Source of the DNA: JBEBXQ01 sp040391535
GTDB lineage: Bacteria; Bacteroidota; Bacteroidia; Cytophagales; Spirosomataceae
Assembly (NCBI GenBank): GCA_040391535.1
Contig: JBEBXQ010000025.1
Coordinates: 1 to 42,099, forward strand
Direction of reading: 5' to 3'
DNA: 42,099 nucleotides
The notes below the pieces were generated by a model that was not told where the DNA came from, searched no databases, and was given only the letters and a program-made list of their open reading frames with translations. This document shows positions 1-10,100 of the stretch, one piece after another. Every line of letters starts with the position of its first letter. Position 1 is the first letter of the stretch. A program made the position numbers and the translations under genes.

Positions 1-94
1 TGAAATGATTTTATCCCGGATAATAAAAAACGGATACTATAAAGTGGAAAGATAGAGGTTGTGTGTAAAAAACAGATTTTTGGACAGAGTCTGA

Positions 95-550
95 TTATAA
101 AACCTTTTCAATCGCTTTCCACACAAGCTCCGTTTCAAAGCCTTTGCTGATTGCATATCTGGCTGTTTTCTGTTTTTGTTTCCAGGGGTCGGGTTCAGAC
201 TGTTTAATGCTTTCATATTTTTTCTGAATTAACTGCATCAGCTCTCCTTCATAATCCTCCTTATCCAGTTCTTTTATTGCTGAGCTGATGTTGTAATCCG
301 TCAGGCCTTTCCGCTTTAACTCCTGCTTTATTTTAAGGCTGCCCCAGTTTTTCATCCGGAATTTGCCTCCGGCAAATGCTTTGGCATATCGTTCTTCATT
401 CAGGTAATTCTGCGCAATCAGTTCTGCGATGATCTCCTCGGTTTCATCGCCGTATATATTCCACTTTTTCAGACGTTCCCTTACTTCCTGCTGTGTGCGT
501 TCCTGGTAAGCGCAATAAGAGGCCGCTTTTGCCAGTATGGTTTTATCCAT
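95..550 (-). CDS. recX: RecX family regulatory protein
   Basis: Predicted cytoplasmic modulator of RecA; RecX proteins bind RecA filaments and limit recombinase activity. The roughly 151-residue product is almost wholly basic/acidic helix. It carries the family's three-helix repeats, including CAYQERTQQEVRERL near the N-terminus and the LNEERYAKAFAGGKF segment in the middle, the most recognisable RecX signature. I chose the ATG at 550 because it overlaps the murQ stop by only 8 bases, a typical translationally coupled arrangement. An in-frame TTG at 574 would add eight lysine-rich residues and cannot be excluded. No recA is visible nearby, so the pairing with murQ is probably only positional. 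Confidence 0.85.
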   Translation of the reverse strand: MDKTILAKAASYCAYQERTQQEVRERLKKWNIYGDETEEIIAELIAQNYLNEERYAKAFAGGKFRMKNWGSLKIKQELKRKGLTDYNISSAIKELDKEDYEGELMQLIQKKYESIKQSEPDPWKQKQKTARYAISKGFETELVWKAIEKVL

Positions 551-1358
551 TGTTCTTTTTTTGTCCTGCTTCAATTGCTCCTCTCACACTGCCGTAATTA
601 TTCAGTAGTTCCTGAGCGGTGGTTTCATCGACATTCAGTTCTTCTCTGACCATCCGGATGGCCCTGTGCACAAGTTTGTAGTTTGTCATTTGCATATCCA
701 CCATTTTGTTGCCTTTTACCCGTCCCAGCCTGATCATGACAGAAGTGGAAATCATATTCAGAGCGAGCTTTTGCGCTGTTCCTGATTTCATACGTGTGCT
801 GCCGGTAACAAATTCGGGCCCTACAACAATTTCTACCGGATATTCCGCAGCTTCAGCTACAGCCGATCCTTCGTTGCAGACAATGCATCCGGTCAGAATG
901 CCTTGGGCTCTTGCCTCATTCAGTCCGCCGATAACATAGGGCGTTCGTCCGGAGGCAGCAATGCCAATCAGGGAATCAAGCTCATTGATTTCGTACTCTT
1001 TTAAATCTTTCCACGCCTGCGTGTTGTCATCTTCTGCATTTTCCACCGCTTTTCTGATAGCTGTGTCGCCTCCCGCAATAATGCCGACGACCAGGTCAAA
1101 CGGCACACCATAGGTAGGAGGGCATTCAGAGGCATCCAGAATACCTAATCTTCCGCTGGTGCCTGCGCCTATGTAAAACAGCCGGCCACCTTTTTTCATC
1201 CGTTCTGTGATTTTTTCGATCAGGGCTGTCAGTTGAGGAATGGCTTTTTCCACAGCTTTCGGAACTGTCTGGTCTTCCCGATTGATATTTTGTAATAATT
1301 CAGAGACGGTCATTTCTTCCAGATGGTCGTATTGAGAAGCTGATTCAGTCGTTTGCAT
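543..1358 (-). CDS. murQ: N-acetylmuramic acid 6-phosphate etherase
   Basis: Cleaves the D-lactyl ether of N-acetylmuramate 6-phosphate to give GlcNAc-6-phosphate, a step in recycling of peptidoglycan sugars in the cytoplasm. The 271-residue length is usual for the family. A SIS sugar-phosphate isomerase fold is visible: GAGTSGR (residues 64-70), DASECPPT with Glu78 matching the catalytic glutamate, a second conserved Glu109 in NAEDD, and the GPEFVTGSTRMKSGTA signature. The frame stays open upstream to 1493, but the extra 45 residues are low-complexity and not MurQ-like, so the ATG at 1358 is preferred. The gene diverges from ilvD and overlaps recX downstream. No anmK or muropeptide transporter is adjacent. 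Confidence 0.93.
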   Translation of the reverse strand: MQTTESASQYDHLEEMTVSELLQNINREDQTVPKAVEKAIPQLTALIEKITERMKKGGRLFYIGAGTSGRLGILDASECPPTYGVPFDLVVGIIAGGDTAIRKAVENAEDDNTQAWKDLKEYEINELDSLIGIAASGRTPYVIGGLNEARAQGILTGCIVCNEGSAVAEAAEYPVEIVVGPEFVTGSTRMKSGTAQKLALNMISTSVMIRLGRVKGNKMVDMQMTNYKLVHRAIRMVREELNVDETTAQELLNNYGSVRGAIEAGQKKNNG

Positions 1359-1684
1359 AGATGTATCGTATAAATAAGTAATGGTGGTCTGATCTGCAAA
1401 AATAGGATAATAATAATTCTTCAAAATAACGAGGATTGCCCCGGACTTCATAAAAAAAGATGAGGAAAATTTGGAAAGTTCAAATAGAGTCACCTAATTT
1501 GTTGGAGAATAATTACGCAATCAGCGAAATTTCGCAAAATAAATTTTCATTGTTAACCATGTATTATGATTTATAAGAGGAAAATGAAGTTGCAGGCCGG
1601 ATATTGAAAGCCGTATTTTCCTTAAAATAATCATTATGCCATCCTGAAATAATTATAACGGGGTGTTTATTGAAAAAAACAGAT
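1359..1684. other. Divergent intergenic region, murQ / ilvD
   Basis: AT-rich spacer that must hold promoters for both murQ and the ilv operon. Visible structure: a perfect 12-base palindrome GCGAAATTTCGC at 1524-1535, and close to ilvD an imperfect hairpin with arms AGGAAAAT (1578-1585) and ATTTTCCT (1615-1622) enclosing a GGC/GCC pair. I found no convincing TTG/TAnnTTTG promoter pair, no leader peptide rich in Ile, Leu or Val codons, and no T-box. Regulatory roles for the palindrome or hairpin are inference only. Confidence 0.5.
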
Positions 1685-3376
1685 ATGTCCAACGAATTAA
1701 ACCGCTTTTCTAAAGTCCTTACTCAGGACGAAACCAATCCGGCCGCTCAGGCTATGCTCTACGGTATTGGTCTGAAAGAAAAAGACCTCGAAAAACCGCA
1801 GATTGGTATTGCCAGTACCGGATACGAAGGGAACCCCTGTAATATGCACCTCAACGGGCTTTCCGTTTATGTAAAGCAGGGTGTGCAGGCTGATAATGAT
1901 ATGGTTGGGCTGATTTTTAATACCATTGGTGTTTCTGACGGGATGACCAACGGAAATGACGGAATGCGCTATTCATTACCCAGCCGTGATATTATTGCGG
2001 ATTCTATTGAAACGGTGGTTTCTGCACAGTGGTACGACGGCCTCATTACCGTTGTGGGCTGTGATAAAAATATGCCGGGTGCTATTATGGCTATGGCGCG
2101 TATCGACCGGCCGGCTATTATGGTATACGGCGGAACGATCCGGTCAGGACATTATAAAGGACAAAAGCTGGATATCGTTTCTGCTTTTGAAGCGTTAGGA
2201 AAGCGTTTTGCCGGAAATATTTCCGATGAAGATTATAAAGGAGTAATCCAGAATGCAATTCCTGGTCAGGGTGCCTGTGGTGGTATGTATACAGCCAATA
2301 CCATGGCGGCTTCTATTGAAGCAATGGGCCTGAGCTTGCCGTTCAGCAGTTCTTATCCTGCTACTCATACCGGAAAGCAGGAGGAATGTAAGAAGATTGG
2401 AGCTGCGATGCGAAATTTACTGGAGCTGAACATTACTCCTAAACAAATTATTACCCGTAAATCTCTGGAAAATGCATTGACAGTTGTCATGGCTTTGGGT
2501 GGTTCAACCAATGCAACGCTGCATTATCTGGCCATTGCACGCTCTGCGGGTATTCATCTGACCCTCGATGAAATTCAGGAGATTTCAGACCGCACACCAT
2601 TTTTAGCAGACCTGAAACCAAGCGGCAAATATTATATGGAGGACATGCTTGAGATTGGCGGTGTTCCTGCATTGACGAAATACCTGTATCAGGAGGGTTT
2701 GATCCATGGTGATTGTTTAACCGTAACGGGTAAGACCGTTGCCGAAAATCTGGCAGAAGCGCCGGATCTGGATTTTGAAAAGCAAAAAATCATTTTCCCT
2801 ATATCACAGGCAATCAAACCAACAGGGCATATTCAGATACTGTATGGTAATCTTTCACCAACAGGGGCAGTAGCGAAAATTACGGGAAAAGAAGGACTCC
2901 GTTTTGAAGGTGATGCTTATATCTGTGAGCATGAATCTGAGATCATTACGGCACTTTCAAAAGGTGAAATTAAAGAAGGTATGGTGGTAGTCATCCGTAA
3001 TGCAGGTCCGAAAGGTGGCCCTGGTATGTCGGAAATGCTGAAACCGACCTCTGCGGTGATGGGAGCTGGCCTGGGAGATAAGATTGCACTGATTACCGAT
3101 GGACGTTTTTCGGGTGGTACGCACGGATTCGTGGTAGGGCACATTACGCCTGAAGCGTTTGAGGGTGGACCCATCGCGTTTGTGAAAAACGGAGACCACA
3201 TCACTATCGATGCTACAACAAGAGAGCTCACTCTGCATATTACAGATGAAGAAATGGCCGCCCGTAAAGCCGCCTGGGTTCAACCTGCTCCCCGTTTCAC
3301 AACGGGTATGTTAGGGAAATATATCCGTACCGTTAAGTCCGCCAGTGAAGGATGCGTGACTGACGAACCGGTTTAA
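1685..3376 (+). CDS. ilvD: Dihydroxy-acid dehydratase
   Basis: Dehydrates 2,3-dihydroxy-isovalerate and 2,3-dihydroxy-3-methylvalerate to the keto acid precursors of valine and isoleucine, using an Fe-S cluster. At 563 residues it has normal length. The three cysteines expected to bind the cluster are present: Cys52 in GNPCNMH, Cys126 in GCDKNMPG and Cys198 in GQGACGGMYTANTM. The C-terminal TDGRFSGGTHGFVVGH motif is also intact. The ATG at 1685 is preferred over an in-frame TTG at 1670 because the family normally begins just before the NRFSKVLTQD segment. It is the first gene of the ilvD-ilvB-ilvN-ilvC operon, 48 bases before ilvB. Confidence 0.96.
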   Translation: MSNELNRFSKVLTQDETNPAAQAMLYGIGLKEKDLEKPQIGIASTGYEGNPCNMHLNGLSVYVKQGVQADNDMVGLIFNTIGVSDGMTNGNDGMRYSLPSRDIIADSIETVVSAQWYDGLITVVGCDKNMPGAIMAMARIDRPAIMVYGGTIRSGHYKGQKLDIVSAFEALGKRFAGNISDEDYKGVIQNAIPGQGACGGMYTANTMAASIEAMGLSLPFSSSYPATHTGKQEECKKIGAAMRNLLELNITPKQIITRKSLENALTVVMALGGSTNATLHYLAIARSAGIHLTLDEIQEISDRTPFLADLKPSGKYYMEDMLEIGGVPALTKYLYQEGLIHGDCLTVTGKTVAENLAEAPDLDFEKQKIIFPISQAIKPTGHIQILYGNLSPTGAVAKITGKEGLRFEGDAYICEHESEIITALSKGEIKEGMVVVIRNAGPKGGPGMSEMLKPTSAVMGAGLGDKIALITDGRFSGGTHGFVVGHITPEAFEGGPIAFVKNGDHITIDATTRELTLHITDEEMAARKAAWVQPAPRFTTGMLGKYIRTVKSASEGCVTDEPV

Positions 3377-3424
3377 AAAGATAAATAGTATCATTAAAAA
3401 TTCAGTAAAATAACCATTCAAGTC

Positions 3425-5170
3425 ATGGAACTGAAAGAAGAATTAGCATCTGCAGATACTGCAACAACAGAAGCACCGGCGATTCTGAACGGATCGCATG
3501 CCTTAATCCGCTCGCTGATTGAAGAGGGGGTAGATACTATTTTTGGTTATCCGGGTGGAGCGATTATGCCGGTTTATGATGCGATCTATGATTATCAGGA
3601 TCAGATTAATCATATTCTTGTCCGCCATGAGCAGGGTGCCGCACATGCAGCTGAAGGATATGCCCGTGTAAATGGCAGAGTAGGGGTATGCCTTGTGACT
3701 TCAGGCCCGGGCGCTACCAACCTGGTAACGGGCATTGCTGATGCCATTATTGATTCAACACCCATGGTGTGTGTCGTAGGGCAGGTGGCTTCTCATTTGC
3801 TGGGAACGGATGCCTTTCAGGAAACGGATGTGATTGGTGTGACCATCCCCATTACCAAATGGAATTATCAGATTACCAATCCTGACGAGATTCCTTACAT
3901 CATGGCAAAAGCGTTTTATATCGCCAGTTCAGGCCGTCCCGGCCCGGTTCTGATCGATATAACCAAAGACGCCCAGGTGAAGATGATGAGCAAGAGCTTT
4001 ACTTATGAGCCTTGCAAAAGTCTGCTGAGTTATCATCCGCGCCTTTCTCCGAAACAGGACCAGGTAGAAAAGGCAGCACAGATGATCAACAGTGCCCAGA
4101 AACCCTTCATTATGTTTGGTCACGGGGTGCAGTTGTCAGGTGCTGAAAAGGAACTGATAACACTTGTCGAGAAGTCAGGCATTCCTTGTGCTTCCACTTT
4201 GCTGGGACTTTCTTCGGTGCCTGTTGATCATCCGCTGTACGTAGGTTGGCTGGGAATGCATGGTAATTACGGGACCAATGTACTTACCAATCAGTGTGAC
4301 CTGATTATTGGTGTCGGTCTTCGTTTTGATGACCGGGTAACAGGTGATGTGGAGCGTTATGCCAAACAGGCAAAGGTAGTACATATTGAAATTGACCCTT
4401 CTGAAATAGATAAAGTCATCAAAGCTGATGCTCCGGTGGTTGGCGATGCTAAACAGGTATTGCAGCAGCTGATTCCGTTAGTGAATACCAATTCCCATGA
4501 AGTATGGGTAAGTGAATTTGCAAGATACAATGCGATTGAGCATGAAAAAATTACAGAACCGTCTTTAGCTCCCACAACTGAAAAGCTGAAAATGGCCGAG
4601 GTAATCAACATGCTTTCTGAAAAAACAAAAGGAGAAGCTATCCTGGTGGCAGACGTAGGCCAGCACCAGATGATGGCCGCCCGTTACTATAAATTTAAAA
4701 AGCCGGGTTCTTTCATTACTTCCGGCGGGCTGGGAACCATGGGGTATGCTTTACCTGCGGCTTTTGGTGCCAAAACGGGCGATCCTGACCGCGAGGTGAT
4801 TGCGATTATCGGCGACGGGTGTTTCCAGATGACCATTCAGGAGTTGGGGACAATCGCACAAAGCGGTTTGCCTGTGAAGATTATCATTCTGAATAATAAC
4901 TTCCTGGGTATGGTAAGACAATGGCAACAGTTGTTTTTCCAGAAAAGGTATTCTTTTGTAGAATTACAGAATCCTGATTTTATTACCATTGGTAAAGGTT
5001 TCGGAATTGACGGCCACACCTGTGCTTTAAGAGATGAGCTCGACAGTTCACTGGAACGTATGCTGGCTTCTGACAAGCCGTATTTACTGGAAGTATTGGT
5101 CGAAAAGGAAGAGAACGTATTCCCGATGGTTCCAACAGGAGCCAGTGTTTCTGATATCCGTCTGGAGTAA
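3425..5170 (+). CDS. ilvB: Acetolactate synthase, large (catalytic) subunit
   Basis: Thiamine-diphosphate and FAD-dependent enzyme that condenses pyruvate with pyruvate or 2-ketobutyrate, the committed step to valine, leucine and isoleucine. At 581 residues it is full length. Domain order is normal: N-terminal ThDP domain with the activating Glu69 in RHEQGAAHAAEGYA, central FAD/DHS-like domain (about 200-340), and C-terminal ThDP-binding domain with GDG at 463-465 followed by the NNN (490-492) of the Mg/diphosphate motif. RQWQQLFF after NFLGMV is typical of biosynthetic synthases. About 20 residues precede the conserved GSHALIRSL start. It lies directly upstream of its regulatory subunit, 48 bases apart. 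Confidence 0.96.
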   Translation: MELKEELASADTATTEAPAILNGSHALIRSLIEEGVDTIFGYPGGAIMPVYDAIYDYQDQINHILVRHEQGAAHAAEGYARVNGRVGVCLVTSGPGATNLVTGIADAIIDSTPMVCVVGQVASHLLGTDAFQETDVIGVTIPITKWNYQITNPDEIPYIMAKAFYIASSGRPGPVLIDITKDAQVKMMSKSFTYEPCKSLLSYHPRLSPKQDQVEKAAQMINSAQKPFIMFGHGVQLSGAEKELITLVEKSGIPCASTLLGLSSVPVDHPLYVGWLGMHGNYGTNVLTNQCDLIIGVGLRFDDRVTGDVERYAKQAKVVHIEIDPSEIDKVIKADAPVVGDAKQVLQQLIPLVNTNSHEVWVSEFARYNAIEHEKITEPSLAPTTEKLKMAEVINMLSEKTKGEAILVADVGQHQMMAARYYKFKKPGSFITSGGLGTMGYALPAAFGAKTGDPDREVIAIIGDGCFQMTIQELGTIAQSGLPVKIIILNNNFLGMVRQWQQLFFQKRYSFVELQNPDFITIGKGFGIDGHTCALRDELDSSLERMLASDKPYLLEVLVEKEENVFPMVPTGASVSDIRLE

Positions 5171-5218
5171 CCGTTCAAATCGTCAAGGAAGTCTCAAAAC
5201 ATTTAGTGCATACAAATT

Positions 5219-5752
5219 ATGACAACGTACACCATTTGTGTCTTTACGGAAAATACAATCGGTATTCTGAATAAAATCACCACTTTATTTACCAGAAGAA
5301 GAATCAATATTGAAAGCCTGACCGTTTCGGAGACGGAACGTAAAGGGGTTTCACGCTTCACGATTGTGATCCAGCATGAGTCCCGCGAGGCGGTGGAAAA
5401 GCTCGTTCGGCAAATCAGAAAAGTGGTGGAAGTACTGGCGGTGTTCGGGTATCTGAATGACGATATCGCCTACAATGAAATCGCTCTGTTTAAAATCGGA
5501 ACACCCATCGGCTCCCGTCCGCTGGATATTGAAACCATTAATAAAATTTACAAAGCCTGGGTGGTTTACTGGCATCTCGACTATGTGGTGATCCAGAAAA
5601 CAGGCAGCATGGAAGAAATCCAGGCATTTTTTGAATATATCAAACCCTTTGGGATTCTGGAGTTTGTTCGTTCAGGACGGGTGGCGGTGAGCAAATCACC
5701 AACCGGACTGGTGGAATACCTTCCCGAATCAAACTGGGAGTATCATTGGTAA
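5219..5752 (+). CDS. ilvN: Acetolactate synthase, small (regulatory) subunit
   Basis: Regulatory partner of IlvB that stimulates the catalytic subunit and confers feedback inhibition by branched-chain amino acids. The 177-residue protein starts with an ACT domain (about residues 3-75; the NTIGILNKITTLFTRR segment is the effector-binding turn region) and continues into the longer C-terminal domain seen in this subunit family (about 85-170). It follows ilvB by 48 bases and precedes ilvC by 58 bases, on the same strand. Some annotations use ilvH for the same protein; sequence alone does not separate the names. Confidence 0.93.
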   Translation: MTTYTICVFTENTIGILNKITTLFTRRRINIESLTVSETERKGVSRFTIVIQHESREAVEKLVRQIRKVVEVLAVFGYLNDDIAYNEIALFKIGTPIGSRPLDIETINKIYKAWVVYWHLDYVVIQKTGSMEEIQAFFEYIKPFGILEFVRSGRVAVSKSPTGLVEYLPESNWEYHW

Positions 5753-5810
5753 GAATTTACCTGTTATAGCTTAAAAATAGTAATCAATCAGTTTTAATTT
5801 ATTTCCCAAA

Positions 5811-6857
5811 ATGGCAAAACTTAATTTTGGCGGTGTTCAGGAAGATGTAGTGACCCGCGAAGAATTTCCTCTCGAAAAAGCACGTGAAGTACTTGGTAAC
5901 GAAACCATCGCGGTAATCGGTTACGGTGTACAAGGTCCCGGACAAAGTCTGAATATGCGCGATAATGGTTTTAACGTAATTGTCGGACAGCGTAAAGGTG
6001 GTAATTCATGGGACAAAGCAGTAGCTGACGGATGGGTTCCGGGCGAAACGCTTTTCGAAATTGAAGAAGCACTTGAAAAAGGTACGATCATTTGCTACCT
6101 GCTTTCTGATGCTGCCCAGATCGAATTATGGCCAACTGTTAAGAAATATCTGACTGCCGGAAAAGCATTGTATTTTTCACACGGCTTCGGTATCACGTAT
6201 AAAGAAAAAACCAATATTATTCCTCCTGCTGATGTGGATGTATTCCTGGTGGCTCCTAAAGGATCAGGGACTTCTCTGCGTCGTATGTTTGTAGAAGGAA
6301 AAGGACTGAACTCTTCATTTGCCGTTTATCAGGATGCTACCGGCAATGCCCGTACAAAATGTATCGCTATGGGGATCGGTGTAGGTTCAGGGTATCTGTT
6401 TGAAACCGATTTCTACCGTGAAGTAACGTCTGACCTTACCGGTGAGCGTGGAACACTGATGGGTGCTATTCAGGGTATTTTTGCAGCTCAGTACGAAGTA
6501 TTGCGTGCCAACGGTCACTCTCCTTCTGAGGCGTTTAATGAAACTGTAGAAGAATTAACGCAGTCGCTGATGCCGCTTGTGGCTGAAAACGGTATGGACT
6601 GGATGTATGCCAACTGTTCAACAACCGCCCAGCGTGGTGCACTGGATTGGTGGAAACCTTTCCGTGATGCTACAAAACCGGTATTTGAGCAACTTTACAA
6701 CAGTGTGAAAACACAGAATGAAGCTGCTATTTCGATTGAGCGTAACTCTCAGCCGGATTACCGCGAGAAACTGGAGGTAGAACTGGCTGAACTGCGTGAT
6801 TCGGAAATGTGGCGTGCAGGCGCGACGGTTCGCAGCCTTCGTCCGGAAAGAGGTTAA
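5811..6857 (+). CDS. ilvC: Ketol-acid reductoisomerase
   Basis: Isomerises and reduces 2-acetolactate or 2-aceto-2-hydroxybutyrate to the dihydroxy acids used by IlvD; needs NAD(P)H and magnesium. The 348-residue protein has an N-terminal Rossmann fold with GYGVQGPGQ (residues 37-45) and RKGGNSWDKA, the SHGFGI loop (His124), and a C-terminal knotted domain with SDLTGERGTLMG carrying metal-ligand acids. The motifs differ from the enterobacterial type (for example DLTGER where DLFGEQ is common); I take this as a lineage-typical variant, from general knowledge of Bacteroidota enzymes. It ends the operon, 27 bases before a strong terminator. Confidence 0.94.
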   Translation: MAKLNFGGVQEDVVTREEFPLEKAREVLGNETIAVIGYGVQGPGQSLNMRDNGFNVIVGQRKGGNSWDKAVADGWVPGETLFEIEEALEKGTIICYLLSDAAQIELWPTVKKYLTAGKALYFSHGFGITYKEKTNIIPPADVDVFLVAPKGSGTSLRRMFVEGKGLNSSFAVYQDATGNARTKCIAMGIGVGSGYLFETDFYREVTSDLTGERGTLMGAIQGIFAAQYEVLRANGHSPSEAFNETVEELTQSLMPLVAENGMDWMYANCSTTAQRGALDWWKPFRDATKPVFEQLYNSVKTQNEAAISIERNSQPDYREKLEVELAELRDSEMWRAGATVRSLRPERG

Positions 6858-6884
6858 TTCTCTGGCCTCAGGCTGATATTCTTT

Positions 6885-6927
6885 AACAAAACGGGTCATT
6901 TTACATTGTGAAATGACCCGTTTTGTT
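6885..6927 (+). terminator. Strong hairpin terminator after ilvC
   Basis: Seventeen perfectly paired bases (6885-6901 with 6911-6927, core AAAACGGGTCATTT) extend through three more pairs, one of them G-U, to a three-base loop. A T-rich stretch follows (GTTTTGCG then CTTTTTTA). Placement 27 bases after the ilvC stop fits intrinsic termination of the ilv operon. Confidence 0.85.
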
Positions 6928-6956
6928 GTTTTGCGAAAAAGTCTTTTTTATGAATG

Positions 6957-7099
6957 TTATCTTCTTGCTGTTTCTGTCATCATTCCACCATTTCGTGGTT
7001 ATTTTAAGTCCGAAGGACTGACAGGATGATAGAAAATGAGGAAATACCGTTAATTTAACCGTGAAGCGGTGACCGGGTTCTAAACCCGAACTGACGTTA
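6957..7099. repeat. REP-like intergenic repeat, copy 1
   Basis: The left ~86 bases match 29527-29613 with about seven mismatches by eye; the right half (to 7099) matches more loosely. Internal structure: an inverted pair of boxes (TTTCTGTCATCATTCC at 6971-6986 and GGATGATAGAAA at 7024-7035) around a mini-hairpin GTCC-GAA-GGAC (7008-7018), then a second GAA-loop hairpin near 7060. The tail CCCGAACTGACGTTA (7085-7099) recurs inverted at 29465-29479. It lies between the ilv terminator and the end of the secreted protease gene. Confidence 0.7.
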
Positions 7100-7100
7100 A

Positions 7101-10100
7101 TTACTTTACAATGATTTTATGCATCATGGTTTGTCCCCTCTCTTCCACTTTCAAATGATAAATGCCGGCAGGCAATCCCTCAGGAAGTGTCAGCTGAAGG
7201 ATATTTGTCTGTTGAGATAATACCTTTAAAGGCAGTCTGATGCCTTCTGTGTTATAGAGGGTAATCCCCGCTTTTTCGGATTCATCCAGCCGTACTGAAA
7301 AGCTGCCTGCAGTGACGGGGTTAGGATAGACGGTATACTGCTGATCCAGAACCACTGATTCCCAGTTGTAACGGGTAATCTTTCCGTCGGTATCTACTTG
7401 TTTTAAGCGATAATAACTCCTGCCTTTCAGAGGGGCTTCATCGGTATAATGATAGTTGTTCAGGGTGTGGTTCGCAGCAGCGGCCTGTATATTGATAATG
7501 CCCTCTGAATGAATCAGATCCGTACTTCTTTCGATCTCAAAATAGGAATTGTTAATTTCATCAGCTGTTAACCACTTGATAAGTACACGGTTATCGGGTT
7601 GTGCAACAGCGGAAAAACTAATCAGTCTTACTGGCAGAGGATCGACAGAAATAATGGCACTGGCGGTAAGTTTACATTCGCTTGTGCTGCCTGCAATGCT
7701 ACCTTCTACGGTATATGTGGTAGTCGAGGCGGGGGATACGACTATCGAAGCCGTGGTTTCATGGCTGTCGGACCAGAGATAGGTATCGGCACCGGTAGCA
7801 GTGAGGTTCACACTTTCTCCTTCTGTAATATTCAGGCCGGGGTCTGCTGCTATGCTGACGACCATCGGGGCCGACTGGACTTCATAGGCTCCTCTATCAA
7901 TCCTGTCACCGTAAACCCTGACGTTATTAACAACATCCAAAGTGCCCACCTGAGCTGAAGAAGTAGCGGGATCTCCCGTGTTCATTGCGGGTGAGCAGGG
8001 CAGGAGGTCCAGATTGCCCATTGTTTCGGTTATATAGTCAGGCTGGGCAATAAACATGGGGTTATCAAACAGGTTATCCGAGCCGTTACCGTTCCAGCTG
8101 CTGATGATCGAGTGAGATAAATTTGCAGAACCGGAGCCTTCAGAATAGATATCCCCGCCGTTGCCCCAGATGATACTGTTTCTGATAACCGGACCTGAAT
8201 TATAATTGACGATACCACCCCTGCCGTTTGCATCATTTCCTGCAACAGTAATATTGGTCAGGACTGCACTGGCATAGTAATTCACGATTGCTCCTCCGCG
8301 CAGGGGAGAAGCGGTGTTCAGATCTTTGTTTAATTGAAATACACTATTGCTGACAGTAAGAGCTGATACTTCATTAAAGATTCCGGCTCCGGAATAAGCG
8401 GAAATATTATAGTTAAATGATGACCGCTCTATGATTGTGGAACCGGAACTGTTAAAAAGTCCACCACCGATATAGCCGAAATTATATTGAAAAGAACAAT
8501 TCCGCACGGTAGGAGAGGCTTCATTATTGAGCATTCCACCCCCATAACCGTAAGGAAAGTAAATGAGATCATCAGAAGTTAAGTCATCAGCATACCCGTG
8601 TTCAATAGAGAAACCGTCCAGAATGGCTGTGTTGCTGATCGCTTTCCCGAAATCAGGATAGTTTCGTATCACATTATAAGCATTGTTTTCATAATTGCCA
8701 TCCGATTGATAATCACCTGACAATAAGGTTAAATTCTCAGTAAAATTTCTCTGCGACAGATCATAATCCGGTGCTTCGTTACCCTCGAATCCTCCGAAAA
8801 TGGCCAGGTTATCCGGCAGGACAAAGGTTTTAGTTCTGGGGTCACCGGGTGACGAAACTCCGAATTCGTCCGTTGTGGGTGTATACACTCCCTTTGCGAC
8901 CCAGATACTGGTTATTTGTGAACATTTCTTAGCCATCTGCAAAGCGTCCTGAAGCGTATGATAGGCATTTGCCCAGGATAAACCGTTATTCGCTCCGCCG
9001 GCATCACGTTTCACATAAAGAATGGAGGGATTGCCGGAGGGGCAGCATATATCGCCTTCGTCAATCTGTCCGTCACCGTTATTATCTTTATTATCACATA
9101 ATTCCGGAGCTCCGGGGTAGACGGTCGGGTCATTGTCATCCGGGTCACCATTGCAGGTAGTAAATCCGTCATTATCAAGATCTGTATTGTTTTCCGGGCT
9201 CGCATAAACCGGAATCAGATCTGCTTTGCCGTCAGGATCGTTGATGGCTTTCGCAGTAATGCAAAGGTTCCCCAGCAGCAAAAGTCCGGTGATATGAGGA
9301 GCCGCCATTGATGTGCCGTTTAAATAATTGTAGTTGCCACCTAACCAGCATGAAGCTATGTTTACACCCGGAGCGGCATATTTTACCGAGGTTCCGAAAT
9401 TAGAAAAACCGGCAAATGTATCATTCGGGTTTATGGCCGATACGGTATATATGTTGGGACCGTGTAAACGGGACGGAGCATAGAAATTGGTATTACGGGC
9501 ATCGTTTCCTGCCGAAACCACTACTTTACAGACCGAGGAAAGAGAGAGTACGGCATCTTCAAGGGCCTGATAAGATTCTCCTCCTAAGCTCATATTGGCC
9601 ACATCGCCTGCAGCAGCATTTGCCGCTACATAATTGACTCCGGCAATGATCGCGGAGTAGGAGCCACTCCCTGCTGCATTCAGGACACGGACAGCCACCA
9701 CCTCGGCACCTGCCGCCACTCCGATTACGCCCATCGCATTATCAATGGCAGCCACTGTACCTGCTACATGGGTGCCATGCCCGTTCTCATCCTCAGGGCT
9801 GGTACCGATAAAATGAGCAGACAATGTTGTATTTACATTGAGATCAGGGTGATCCAGATCAATACCTGAATCAAGAATCCAGGCTCTTTTCCCAATACCT
9901 GAAGCACCACCGTTCACACGTGTGATACCCCAGGGGGTACATTGAGTAATATCAGAAAATCCAAAGCTCATTGTAATGTTTACCACTCCGGCCAATAAGC
10001 TGTTTTTAAGTGCATCACCATTGGTTTTGGATAGCATCAGCGTTGGGATGGTGATCGGTTCATTATCGGGTCCTGCTCCCATTCCGACAGGCGGACCCTC

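Noticed and set aside
1359..1493. N-terminal extension of murQ
   Set aside because: The 45 extra residues are not MurQ-like and would run into the probable promoter region; the ATG at 1358 gives normal family length.
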